A DNA stretch of 64,000 nt from Gossypium raimondii (lineage: Eukaryota > Streptophyta > Magnoliopsida > Malvales > Malvaceae), in assembly GCF_025698545.1 (NCBI RefSeq), contig NC_068570.1:36537924-36601923 (forward strand), read 5' to 3'. A program made the translations under genes and the position numbers. How positions within the stretch are numbered: the stretch's first letter is position 1; each line of letters opens with the position of its first letter. Under the pieces are notes generated by a model. That model was not told the origin of the DNA. It searched no databases and saw nothing but the letters and a program-made list of their open reading frames with translations. Shown here one piece after another: positions 1 to 10,189 of the stretch.

Positions 1-1040
1 GCACATTGAGTGGATGATGAGTGGAGGTTGCAAAAAAGGATTATAAATTTTTGCCTATATCTACTCAAGCCCTTGAAAAATGTCTTCGAGATTGAAGGAT
101 TGAGAGGGTCTTCACTATTACGATTGATAATGCATCTGCCAATAGTGTTGCCATTGAATATTTGAGAAAGAAATTGAATCATTGGAATGTTTGTGTTACA
201 AATGGAAAATTTATGGTTATGAGATGTGTTGTACACATTCTTAATCTCATTGTGCAGTACGGTATTAAGGATGCTTCTGTGTCTGTGGATCGAGTTAGAT
301 ATGCTGTGAGGTATATAAGAGCATCATCATTGAGGTTGAAAAAATTCAACAAATGGGTAAAAGAATAAATGATAGATAGTAAGGCTTAATTGTGTTTAGA
401 TCTGCCTACTAGATGAAACTCAACATATATGATGTTAAAGGTGGAAAAAAATATGAGTTTGCATTTGAATCATTTGTACGTGATTATCATAATTTTTTTT
501 CTTAACCTTACTGCTAGAGATGGAGTTCTTATAATTGATGATTGGGAAATTGTTTGAAGAGTTATAAAAGTATTAGAGTCTTTTTATCATCTGACACTGA
601 AGGTGTCCGGATATTTGCATGTTACCTCTCATTCACTTTTTGAAGTATTGATGGATGTGCATTGTCTTTTTTATGGGTGGCAAGATTGTGGAGATCTAGA
701 CATAATTTCTATGACTTCCAAAATGAAAGTTGAGTATAATAAGTATATTAGAAAGCAAATCTAAGTTGGATAGATATTTGGGTGATGATGATGAAGTAAA
801 CAATTCAAGCTTATTTGATTTATTATTGTGGTAGAAAATGAACAGTCCTAGATTCTCTGCTCTTACACAAATGGCTTGAGATATTCTTGCTATTCCTATC
901 TCAACAGTTGCCTCAAAAAGTGCATTTAGCACATGTGAATGTGTTCTCAATAGTTTTAGAAGTTCTTTAACTCCTTTCATGGTCGAGGATTTGGTTTGCA
1001 CATAAAATTGGCTTCAGAAATCTAATGATGTGGATTCTTC
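1..1040 (+). pseudogene. hAT (RICESLEEPER/BED-zinc-finger type) transposase remnant
   Basis: Conceptual translation in shifting frames recovers the order expected of a plant hAT transposase. The catalytic-core segment ITIDNASANSVAIEYLRKKL lies near 120-180, followed by CVVHILNLIVQYGIK (about 225-275), which holds the conserved C..H.LNL motif. The hATC dimerisation domain lies at about 760-1010, with LDRYLGDDDE, ILAIPISTVASKSAFS and LNSFRSSLTP. In-frame stops and frameshifts separate these blocks (for example after KKFNKWVKE at 368 and inside the hATC domain), so no functional protein is encoded. hAT transposases cut and paste DNA using an RNase H-like DDE core. The start of the gene lies outside the window. 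Confidence 0.75.
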
Positions 1041-1715
1041 CAATGTATAAAATAAAAATTCCAATGGCTTTTGCTACTCTAACCGTCCCGACCACAATTT
1101 TTCCTTTTTTCTAGGCATTTCATTTCGCCTTGAAATAAGAAATTGTATTGATAATAGGTATCAAAAAAAGCATATTAACTAAAATAAAAGAGTAAATAGA
1201 AATGGATAAATAAATAGTGGGTTCCATCGTTTCTATGGTTACTTCTTAAACGGTGAGGTCCTCTCTATACATCGGAGCTCGTTCCTTCATTTAATTGGTA
1301 ACTTGTGCAGTTCACACTTTTCGGCTCTACTCATAAATTTTCTAGTAATAGATCTTTCACAACGAGATTTATCTTCTACAGTAACGGTATGTAAGGATGA
1401 AGATTAATTAGGCAGCTGACTCTGTTAGTTCGTTCTTTGTAAGAGTCGAAGCATAATCTTTTTTCTTTTTAAATAGGATTTTCCCCGCTTAATGGATAAG
1501 CATTTGCTAACAATGGGAATTTTTTTCTCATCTTAAATTCCAAGATTGGATTTGTGCCAATGGAAACCATAAATTTCATACACAATAGAAGGATATGGTA
1601 GATCTATCTTTTTTAGATAGTGAACGGACAAACCCCATTCTATTCACTGGTACGGATCATTGATACTAAAAAAGTTGTTTCTTTTTTCTCAGCCCATGAT
1701 CTGAACAAGTCGCAC

Positions 1716-1829
1716 ATACACCCTAGTACATGTTCCTCGACGCTGAGGACATCCCCCAAGAGCAGGGGATTTCGTGACATTTCTAATTGGTTGTCTTGCA
1801 TTTCTAATAAGTTGTTTAATAGTTGGCAT
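1716..1829 (-). pseudogene. rps12: Plastid rps12 5' exon (exon 1), nuclear copy
   Basis: The minus strand from ATG at 1829 reads 38 uninterrupted codons starting [14 protein letters not shown] and ending RRGTCTRVY, the full plastid rps12 exon 1 for small-subunit ribosomal protein S12. It is followed directly by GTGCGAC (1715-1709), the 5' end of the group II intron that is trans-spliced in plastids. In the nucleus no trans-splicing partner or plastid promoter is expected, so this is a passenger copy. The exon looks uncorrupted, which suggests a fairly recent transfer. Confidence 0.85.
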
Positions 1830-2031
1830 ACTGAATCATATACATAATAGACTGGTTTAGATCAATCCTAACCAGATGGTTTTGAATTACTTCTTTTTCT
1901 ATTTAATAGATTAATAAAATATTAACCCCTTAGGCTTAAGTTAAGAAGGAAAGGAAGAAGAGGGATTAAATCAATCTTAATTAAATTGTGGATTGGTGTT
2001 AAATTGTTACTATTGCTATTTGTTATTTAAC

Positions 2032-2080
2032 TTATTTAACCGCTACAAGATCCACCATTCCATGAGCTTGGGCTTCTGTT
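2032..2080 (-). pseudogene. clpP: Plastid clpP 3' end fragment, nuclear copy
   Basis: The minus strand encodes EAQAHGMVDLVAVK followed by a stop at 2034-2032. This is the last stretch of the plastid ATP-dependent Clp protease proteolytic subunit. The match stops at about 2080, where hAT sequence resumes, so only about 16 codons of the last exon are present and the rest of clpP was never included or was lost. It lies about 200 bp upstream of rps12 exon 1 on the same strand, as in plastid genomes. Confidence 0.8.
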
Positions 2081-2392
2081 TGAAGATTATGTTGATGAAC
2101 TTCAGACCATGGAAGATGGTAATATATAAATTTTAATTTATAAAATAAGCTTTTGTGTTATTTATATTAGCAAACATTCCCATAATTTAACCAACACTTT
2201 TGTTTTTAAATTTGCTAGACTTATCCAAAATACTTGAAGATCAAGAAGGTAATATACTTAACATTAGTTTATAAAGTTAAATGTTTATTTAATTTAATTT
2301 TGCAATCTTTTATCATTTAAATAACTCATTCAATACTTTTACTAGATGTTTCAAGATTATCAACGGTGTTTGAAGCACAAGAAGAAACTTAA
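2081..2392 (+). pseudogene. hAT transposase C-terminal tail in three mini-exons
   Basis: Right after the plastid insert the hAT reading frame seems to resume as three very short exons with GT-AG borders. These are about 2081-2118 (DYVDELQTMED), 2219-2248 (LSKILEDQE) and 2346-2392 (VSRLSTVFEAQEET then stop). The joins are phase-consistent, each creating an Asp codon, and the acidic tail fits a continuation of the SNDVDSSN sequence before the insert at about 1020-1040. This reconstruction is an inference from splice signals; no transcript is available. Confidence 0.5.
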
Positions 2393-2700
2393 ACTATTCT
2401 ATAATGGTTTCTAAAGTGATGTGTTATTGTTATTAGTTTGGTGTGTTATTGTTGCTGGTTTTGGACTTTTGTTGTGTTCTTTTTTCTTTTTCTTTTTTAG
2501 ACTGGTGTAGGTTTCTGTTGTATTTTGGACTTTTGCTTATGTTTGAAGCACAAGAAGAAACTTAAATGATTTGATTCAATTCGAATTTCATCTCACTCGA
2601 CTCGATTCGATAAAATTTCAAATTGAGTTAGGATGATAAAATAATATTCGAAAAATCGATTAACTCGAAAATTTTTGATTCGATCGAATGTTCACCCCTA

Positions 2701-4089
2701 GCTTCGACAACGAATGTGACACACCGTAATTCAGACTCGATGATCAGGTAGAGTATTGGGCTGTTACACACTGCACTTCTTTTATATATTTAATTGCATT
2801 TTTTAAGCTCTATTGCATGTATGTCGGGGTGTAGTCAAGTTATACATTTTAATTTTTTTCTAATTTAAAACCAAATAAAAATGTTATTAATTAAAAACTA
2901 AATTCAAATTGTATAAAATATAATCAAATTAAACTTTATGGATCATGATATAATTTCTAATTTTTTTAAATAGTTTATTTTAGTAAGTGAAACAATTATA
3001 GAGATTAAATAAATTGTATTATTAAAAAATAATAGAATAAATTAAAAATCCAACTTCTTAAAAAGTTTAATGAAATAAATTTTGTATCTTAATATTCTAC
3101 TTAAATCTATGATTTTCGTCATCATCTTTCATCTCGATCTTCTTATTTAATCTATTGTTATCTAGATCTGCCACGGTCAATTTTTGGTTTAGCCGACCCA
3201 TTGACAGATCTAATATTCTTTGATTAATATTACACTTTTGATGCAATTAATTTCTTTGGAGTTGCAAATTACTTAAACAATAATAAAAAATTGAAGATAT
3301 GTATTAAATTATAAGTATAATACTAATTAGAAAAACAATATACAGTAGAAATAAAATTAATAAGAAAATACAATTATAAACTGAAGCTTTCAAATTAGAG
3401 AATCATAGGAAAATGAAAAATGTGAGTTCAAAACAAATTTAGTATAATATGTATTATAAACTAAATAAATGTGTGATGATGATGAATGAATATTATAAGT
3501 TTATCTCATCATTGATTAAATTGATTTTCATTACTTTCCGTGTCTTTGTCATTTGACTACGAGTTGAAATTTTCTTTTCGAACAATCATTATTTTAGTAC
3601 TCCATTATTTTTAGACACATCAAACATACCAATAAAATAATTTTCATTTATTTAATGTTGTTATAATGATAAATCTTAATTTCAATTCATATATAACTAT
3701 AACACTAATTAAATCATAATTGATTAAAAATAAAATATTTTAATAATTAATATAGTCAATTGTGTAGTTGAAACCAATAAGAACTCTACAAAAAATTATT
3801 TATATGATTTAATCTATTATTTTTATAGATGATTTTATCTATTTCTATCCAAGTGTCCTAAATGGAAGCTTGTTTGTTTATTATTGCTTTATAAGGGATC
3901 GAAATGCTAAAAATCAACACAAAAAATCAAATTTGTTATTCTTAGAAAGGGATAGGAATCAGTAAATTTACAGTTTATACAGTTCTTTTTGTTGCTATGT
4001 ATACATGAACCAAAGAATTTCTGAATTTCTAGACAAAGATACAAAAAAATATGCAATGCAAGTACTTAGTAAGTACCCATCTTCGAACT
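2701..4089. other. AT-rich intergenic DNA, no gene seen
   Basis: I see no convincing coding sequence or structural RNA. The stretch is rich in short A/T runs. The last 200 bp are probably the 3' flank or UTR of CRK-A. Confidence 0.5.
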
Positions 4090-4656
4090 TCATCGAGGAT
4101 CTAGTTCAAAAATGGAAGCTTCATTGACTAAGACTTGAACGGTTTCTCGTTTAGATTGATTGGAGAGTGAGGATGACTCAGACTTCGTTTCTGTCTCCAT
4201 GGTGGAATGCATGGAAAATGCAGGTCTCGATGGCACTGGAAGAGACATGGAATAGCTACCAAGCATGAGAACCACAGAGGCCATGGTTGGTCTGTAAGCA
4301 ATATTGTCTTGAACACAAAGCAACCCAAGATGGATACATCTCATTATTCAATTCTGGAGCAATCCCTCAGGATTGGATCTACTACTTCTAAAGCAGTTCC
4401 TTCACTCCAGTTTCTCCATGCCTGCAAAAGTCGAGGAATATGAACTTATATTCTGTTTTAGCAAGTTCTAATGCAGTAATACCATAACCACAGTATGCAG
4501 CTTACATGGGTTAGAAGAGAGTCTCCCACTTCTTGGTTGGAGAAGCTACTGATTTTTTTACCACTAATGATTTCCAAAACCAACACTCCAAAGCTGTAAA
4601 CATTGGATTTAACTGAATATTGTCCATGCCATGCATACTCAGGAGCCATGTATCCA
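4090..4656 (-). pseudogene. CRK-A, exons 6-7 (C-terminal kinase lobe)
   Basis: Exon 6 (4656-4506) encodes [20 protein letters not shown] and on to GDSLLTH, the activation-segment APE motif and kinase subdomain IX. Exon 7 (4421-4090) encodes AWRNWSEGTALEVVDPI, then MRCIHLGLLCVQ, and a Ser-rich tail ending FELDPR. Exon borders are GT-AG. Two lesions are visible. One base is missing near 4345 (the expected RNEIMRC reads as a stop), and the invariant subdomain IX Asp is Asn (SNVYSFG for SDVYSFG). The other exons of the gene lie 13 kb away at 17572-19625, displaced by the Tat retrotransposon at 4723-17491. The CRK family acts at the plasma membrane in stress and immune signalling; this copy is very probably dead. 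Confidence 0.8.
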
Positions 4657-4717
4657 CTGCGGACAAATAAATCTTAATGAATGAATTTAAATGGTAGCTA
4701 ATCCCCTAGAAGAAGTG

Positions 4718-4722
4718 CTAAT
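4718..4722. repeat. Target-site duplication CTAAT of the Tat element
   Basis: CTAAT directly precedes the left LTR (TG at 4723), and an identical CTAAT at 17492-17496 directly follows the right LTR (CA at 17491). This fixes both ends of the insertion. Confidence 0.9.
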
Positions 4723-5499
4723 TGTTAACACCATTTTTTTGATGAAAAACGAGGTCGACTTGGATTTTGAAAATGAAAACGAAAAAGACGGGAGTCGCCA
4801 CCAATCCTTTTTAATGAGGTGTGATTGGATCACCTCGAAAAGTGGTTGTTTTTAATAAACGGTTTGATTTTATTAAAACAACGATTTTGGTCCACGAAAT
4901 TTAGAAAAACAGGTTCGGGAGTCGATTACGTATGAGGAAGGATTAGCACCCTCGTAACGCCCAAAAATAGGTACCTAGTTGATTAGTTAATATCTTGTTG
5001 TCAAGAATTGAAAACTTTGAAGAATTTTAAAAATACGATCCTTGTATTAAAATGTTGAAGATGTTTGAGGAAAGGGGCATATTTCACGTTAATCGAGGAA
5101 GAGAATCATATCCAGTATGTTAGGACACAATGTCTCGAATTCCCGATGCGCGAATGAATGCCAGAAATTTAAAAGGTATTTAGCTATCTCGGATTTAAAA
5201 AAGGGATCACGACCAGTAAGTTAGAACACGATCTTTTTTATTCCCGAGATCATTTAAAACTTGAGTTTGAAAAGATTCGTGTATTTAAATTTATTGTGAA
5301 AATCGAAACCCAGTAAGTTAGGGTACGACCTTCCCAAATCTAAACACGAGATTTTGCTTATTCAAATAAAATCATAATTTATGCATCAAATAAAATTAAT
5401 CTAACACAAAATAAAACACAATGTCAATATGCGAACAAAACAAAAATGAATACGATGATGTAGCATAAATAATATGAGTAATAGCAATGAAAATAAATT

Positions 5500-6217
5500 A
5501 GGTAAAAGGATAAACCAATAACATACAAAATAACAATGCATATAAGGAAATAAAATTAAAACATTCATTCAAAATAATAATGAAAATATAAATAAAGAAA
5601 TAAATAAAGAAATGAATAAGGCTATAAAAATATAAAAGATATATATGTGTATATATACATAAAATTATGGAGATATATGAAAGCATGTATATATAAAAGT
5701 ATGTATATATATGTATACTTTATATATTTATGTAAAAAAGAACAATGTACGTATAAATATATTATATAAATGAATTCACGTGTATTCATATATATATAAT
5801 GTAAAATATAAAACATATGTACATATTTTAAAATAATTATATAAATATATATATATATATATCAGTAAGTATATACATATATGTATGTAAATTAAAATAT
5901 GAAAAGTATATACATATAGGTATATATATGAATCATAAAATATAAAATATATATATAAAATACATATTTTAAAAATATGAAGAATATGTAAATATATATA
6001 TAAATATATATGAAAATAAAATACATATATAGATATGTATATGGATATGTACAAAAATTATACAATATACATAAAAAATGTAGGTATGTATATATGCATG
6101 TATAAATAAATTATAAAAATAGGTATGTGTATATGTATATATATATATTACAAAAAAGTATGTATATAAGTATATATATATAAATATATAAAAAATATAC
6201 GTATATATAAAAGCAAT

Positions 6218-6260
<43 letters not shown>

Positions 6261-6270
6261 TGAAATTTAT
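5500..6270. repeat. TATATG-rich low-complexity block and (AAT)n microsatellite in the LTR
   Basis: About 700 bp of TATATG/TATGTA-type sequence ends in an AAT run (about 6217-6260). The right LTR carries the same block at 15460-16250 with a shorter AAT run. Long open frames here read only as Tyr/Ile-rich strings and are not genes. Confidence 0.85.
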
Positions 6271-7131
6271 TAAGAAAATAAACAAAATAACAAAAGACTA
6301 AATTAAAATTTTAAAACAAAATTCGGGGTTAAATCATAAATAAGTTAAAGGGGAAGGACTATTCTGAACGCGCATGTAACATGGAGGGACTAAAAAGAGA
6401 ATTTAACATTTCCTCCAAAATGACGTCGTTTCAACGGGGGCTAAATTGAAAACACAATAAATTTCTAGGTAAAATTTAAAGAAATTAAAAGAACCTAATT
6501 TAAAAAGTATTAAAAAGCTGAAGGGCTAAACGTGCAATTAGCCCTTCCGTCAAAAACACACGGATCCCCTAAGGCAGGCGGGTCGGGTCGGTCCGATCCA
6601 AGGCAAAACGGCGTCGTTTTGGGCGTTTTGGAGATGGGCCAAAACGGCGTCGTTTCACACTTTCAAAAATTTCCAAAAAATTTCATTTCCCCCTCTTTTC
6701 AGAAAAACAAATCCGAAAATTCTCTCTCTCTCCCCCTTTCTTCTCCCCAAAATCCGGCCAGAGGATCGGCCGACCACCGCCGCGCCAGTCACCGGCGACG
6801 GCACCACCGTCCGCGGTGGCCAGAAAGTGCAAAAAAATTTTCTTTTCGACTTTTTGGCTCCCAAGCCTGGATCTGAGGTCTACAGACCAAAAAGGTAAGA
6901 AAGTTTTAATTTTTTTTTGTTTGTTTTTTTTATATACGCAGAGAAAAAATAAAATAAAAACTAAAAATAGATCTCAAACAAAAAGAAGAATCACCTTAAA
7001 CGTTTATTTTTGTTTTTTATCATCTGAAATATTCGTAAAAAAGGGAAAAAAAAAACCCCACGTTAGAAAGGTTTCAATCGGTTTTTATACCGATTTCAAA
7101 ACAAAAATCCCCCCATTTTACATTTCCGAAT

Positions 7132-7146
7132 GGCTTTTATATAGCC
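7132..7146 (-). promoter_or_regulatory. LTR TATA box in a palindrome (3' LTR copy)
   Basis: GGCTTTTATATAGCC reads GGCTATATAAAAGCC on the element strand, a TATA box within inverted GGCT/AGCC arms. The same arrangement occurs in all the Tat-type LTRs here (17135, 20732, 33427, 62128). Confidence 0.55.
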
Positions 7147-7481
7147 ATTTTTTTACATATTTTTCTTCATCTTTTTTGCTTTCTGTCGCTTCTTTCTAAT
7201 TTTACAGGTGCAAGTGGCGGCCGGCGCAGCAGTGGCGGTGGCAGCCAGCAGGGAGGTAAAAGGCCCTAGGTGCGGCGTCTAGGGTTTAAAATTTTTTTGT
7301 TTTTTCTGTTATGGGCTAGGGTTTAGAGAATTGGGCTGAAATTTTAGGTTGTTGGGTTTTAAATTTTGGGCCTGTTATTTGGGTTTGGTTTGGTTGGTTG
7401 GTTTAGGGTTAATTGGGTCTGGTTTTAGGTTAGTGGGCCTGGTTTGATTTGGTGAGGCCCGGGCTAAATTTGAGCTGTACA

Positions 7482-7499
7482 GCTGCCTCTCTTTGCTTC
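7482..7499 (-). other. Polypurine tract of the Tat element
   Basis: On the minus strand GAAGCAAAGAGAGGCAGC abuts the 3' LTR. It is purine-rich and in the expected place to prime plus-strand synthesis. Confidence 0.6.
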
Positions 7500-7889
7500 A
7501 TTGTCGTGTAACGGGAATGAAGCAAAGACTAAGAAAGACCAAATTTGTCCAGTCTTACCGAGTCTGGACTTCTCTTGATGCTTATCTTCAAGTAGCTTCA
7601 TTCCAGTCCACTGTGTATTGTTGCTTCGATCCATTCCACTGCACTTCAGAGAGATGCGTCTAACTTGAAGTTTCAATCTTCTTCGCAGCAATTTCAGGGG
7701 GACGAAATTTGTGGTTTTAGTCTGCTCCATTGCAACGTCATGGAGATAAGGCTGGATGCGATCTGCTCTACTGCAACTGCAGAGAGATAAGTTCTGTGGT
7801 TTTAATCCGCTCCACTGTAACTTCAGAGAGATAGGATTGGCTTCTTCTGTCTGCTCCATTGCAACTTCAGGGCGATAAGACTTGCTATC

Positions 7890-8830
7890 TTCAATCTGTT
7901 CACTGAGGAGATAAGATTCGTCGTTGCGGCTTCAATCTTTTAATTGCAATGTTGGGAAAGCAAGATTCGCCATTGTGGCTTCAATCTATTCCATTACATC
8001 GCCAGGGAAGTAAGATTTGCTGTTGTAGCTTCAATCTATTTGACTACAATGTCGGGGAAGCGAGATTCACCATCGTAGCTTCAATTTGTTCCACTGCACC
8101 CCTAGAGAAATGAGATTGCAATGTCGGGGAAGGAAGATTTGCCGTTGTAGCTTCAATCTATTCCACTGCATCACCTGGGAAGGTAAGATTCGTCGTTGTG
8201 GCCTCAATCTTTTAATTGCAATGTTAGGGAAGCGAGATTCCTCGTTGTGGCTTCAATCTGTTCCACTGCACCACCTGGGAAAGTAAGATTCACCATTGTG
8301 GCCTCAATCTTTTAATTGCAATGTTGGGGAAGTAAGATTCACTATTGTAGCTTCAATCTGTTCAACTGCACTGCCTGTGAAATAAGATTCGCCGTTGTGG
8401 CCTCAATCCTTTAATTGCAATGTCAGGGAAGCAAGATTCGCTGTTGTAGCTTCAATCTGTTCAACTGTACTGCCTGGGAAATAAGATTCGCCATTGTGGT
8501 TTCAATCTTTTAATTACAATGTCGGGGAAGCAAGATTCGCTATTTTAGCTTCAATCTGTTCAATTGCACTGCCTGGGAAATAAGATTCGCCGTTGTGGCT
8601 TCAATCTTTTGATTGCAATATCGGGGAAGCGAGATTCGCCGTTGTGGCTTCAATTTGTTCCACTGCACCACCTGGGAAAGTAAGATTCGCCGTTGTGGCC
8701 TCAATCTTTTAATTGCAATGTCAAGGAATCAAGATTCACTGTTGTAGCTTCAATCTGTTCAACTGCATCGCCTAGGAAGTAAGATTCACCGTTGTGGCTT
8801 TAATCTTTTGAATTGCAAACTATGGTTTCT
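7890..8830. repeat. Tandem repeats in the Tat 3' untranslated region
   Basis: About eight degenerate units of roughly 118 bp, each made of two related halves of about 59 bp. Each half carries AAGATTCGCCGTTGTGGC or a close variant, then TTCAATCT and either TTTAATTGCAATGT or GTTCCACTGCA. More diverged units extend left to about 7560. Tandem repeats between pol and the 3' LTR are known from Tat/Ogre elements. Confidence 0.8.
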
Positions 8831-10189
8831 TCGATCTGCTTCGCTGTCAGTACAGGAAGGCAAGATATGCTATCTTCATTGATCTGTTCTCTGGGGAACA
8901 TGACCTGTATAATCCATTTGATGGACTTATTTATGCATAGTGTTTAGGATGTCATGATTAAAATGAATCAAAATTTCCTAACTAGATGTGTATGAATGAT
9001 ATTTGCATGAATACAGAATGTCATGAGAATGATCCATTTTTAATGTTTGAGTTGTTATTGCTCATTATTTTATCACTGATTTGTTACAATGCCTTCTTGC
9101 TCGGCTGGCATATCCAAAGAAACATTTAATCAGATTGCCCCCACTGTAAACCTCCAAGTTCAATCCACTGGATGCAAAATTTGAACCATCTTTCTCCCGC
9201 TGTAACCCAAGGGTAGAAAGATCTGGCCTTTTCTCGATCCTCTGCTATCACAATTCAAGGATACAGAATGTGAAACTCTTTGGTCTCCTACACCATTCCC
9301 AATGTGTCATACCAAATGTTTATGCACAATTGTAAAATTTTCTTCTCCGAAAAAACCTCTTCTTATCACTCGATGATCCTTGCTTGTTTGTTCATTGAAG
9401 CCTTGTCACCAACACGACATTTGGTCATTTTGCTCAGTCAAATGTTTTGACAACAAAATCTGAAAGGATAGTCTTTAACTTAGACCCTTCCTTCTTAGAT
9501 ATTTCACCCTTTAAACTTGGTGTATTCTAAACAATAGTCCTGTTTCAAGTTCCTATATTATTTAGAAACTCCTAGAGTAATATGCAAAACTTCCCTTGTG
9601 AATGTATTATTAGTCCATTAATCATTATTCTAATGCAACATGCTTGCAAAAAGAATATAACGATGGATAAAATATAATTAATTTGAGAGCATAGCCCGAA
9701 GTGGATAAATTATCAATGATAGTAAGAATAAAAAGAGAATTAATTGGGAACACGTATCTTGAAAAGGAATGAAGAATTCCAAGAATAACAAATTCAATAT
9801 AAATAGTATAAAGACTAGGTGCCCCAGATATCGCAGCTTGAACTTCTCTGTACAAAATTTCTAAAGACCATTCTGAGTTTGACATGTGTTTAGGAGATCT
9901 ACATTACTTTGTCGATGCCCCAAGATGTCGCCTTACCCTTTCCTGTTGATTCAGGTATAGCAAGATCACCACATGCCCCAATCTGATCACTTCATGCCCC
10001 ATTCTGATCAATTTTGAGCCATTCTTTTCGAGTTTTCAACTCAAATCCCCTTTGGCCTAAGGTGCCCTTTGCGGGTTTTCCCCTTAGCCTCTCCATTTTT
10101 ACTTTTTCAATTTTTCATTTTTCATTTTTTTTATTTTCATTTTTTTGTTTGACTCAAAGTGCCCTTTGCAGGTTTTCACCTTGGTTCTT
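8831..10189. other. Non-coding 3' internal region of the Tat element
   Basis: No gene is recognised. From about 9960 to 10190 there are repeats of the segment that follows the integrase gene in each pol copy, containing GCGGGTTTTC and ATGCCCCATT. Confidence 0.5.

Larger units (their letters stand above)
1046..2080 (-). other. Nuclear insert of plastid DNA (NUPT): rps12-clpP region
   Basis: About 1 kb matches the plastid rpl20/rps12/clpP interval in gene order and content. Reading the minus strand it has the clpP 3' end, then the clpP-rps12 spacer, then rps12 exon 1, then the long rps12-rpl20 spacer. It includes the site of the widely used 5'-rps12 phylogenetic primer (reverse complement of 1722-1741). 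rpl20 itself is not reached. The boundaries, near 1046 and 2080, are where plastid-like sequence gives way to hAT sequence; the left one is uncertain by about 15 bp. Confidence 0.85.
1..2700 (+). mobile_element. hAT DNA transposon, 3' part (5' end outside window)
   Basis: The element enters from the left edge already inside its transposase gene and ends at about 2700 in ...TTCACCCCTA, the inverted form of the TAGGGGTGAA termini common on plant hAT elements. The 8 bases that follow (GCTTCGAC, 2701-2708) would be the target duplication, but its partner is outside the window. An AT-rich subterminal stretch with repeated TCGA-rich motifs (about 2575-2700) precedes the end. A plastid DNA insert (about 1046-2080) interrupts the element. 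Family assignment rests on the transposase remnants. Confidence 0.7.
4723..7481 (-). repeat. Tat element 3' LTR (left in window)
   Basis: This 2759-bp LTR begins TGTTAACACC and ends GCTGTACA in window orientation. It contains an AT microsatellite block, the AAAACGGCGTCGTTTT palindrome twice (about 6603-6656), a palindromic TATA box (7132-7146) and three minus-strand stem-loops (about 5100-5340). It aligns almost end to end with the right LTR, with scattered mostly C/T-G/A differences. Confidence 0.9.

Noticed and set aside
1716..1829. rps12 exon 1 as a working gene
   Set aside because: It is in a nuclear plastid insert with no trans-splicing partner exons; the intact frame reflects recent transfer.
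5498..6054. Open frames rich in Tyr and Ile, and the similar 201-codon frame at 15450-16055
   Set aside because: They are translations of the TATATG-rich low-complexity block of the Tat LTRs; composition is driven by the repeat and no domain is present.
6532..7199. Plus-strand frames in the Tat LTR, and the equivalents at 16568 and 33580-34073
   Set aside because: Lie in LTR sequence, antisense to or outside any known element gene, and are not conserved between LTR copies.
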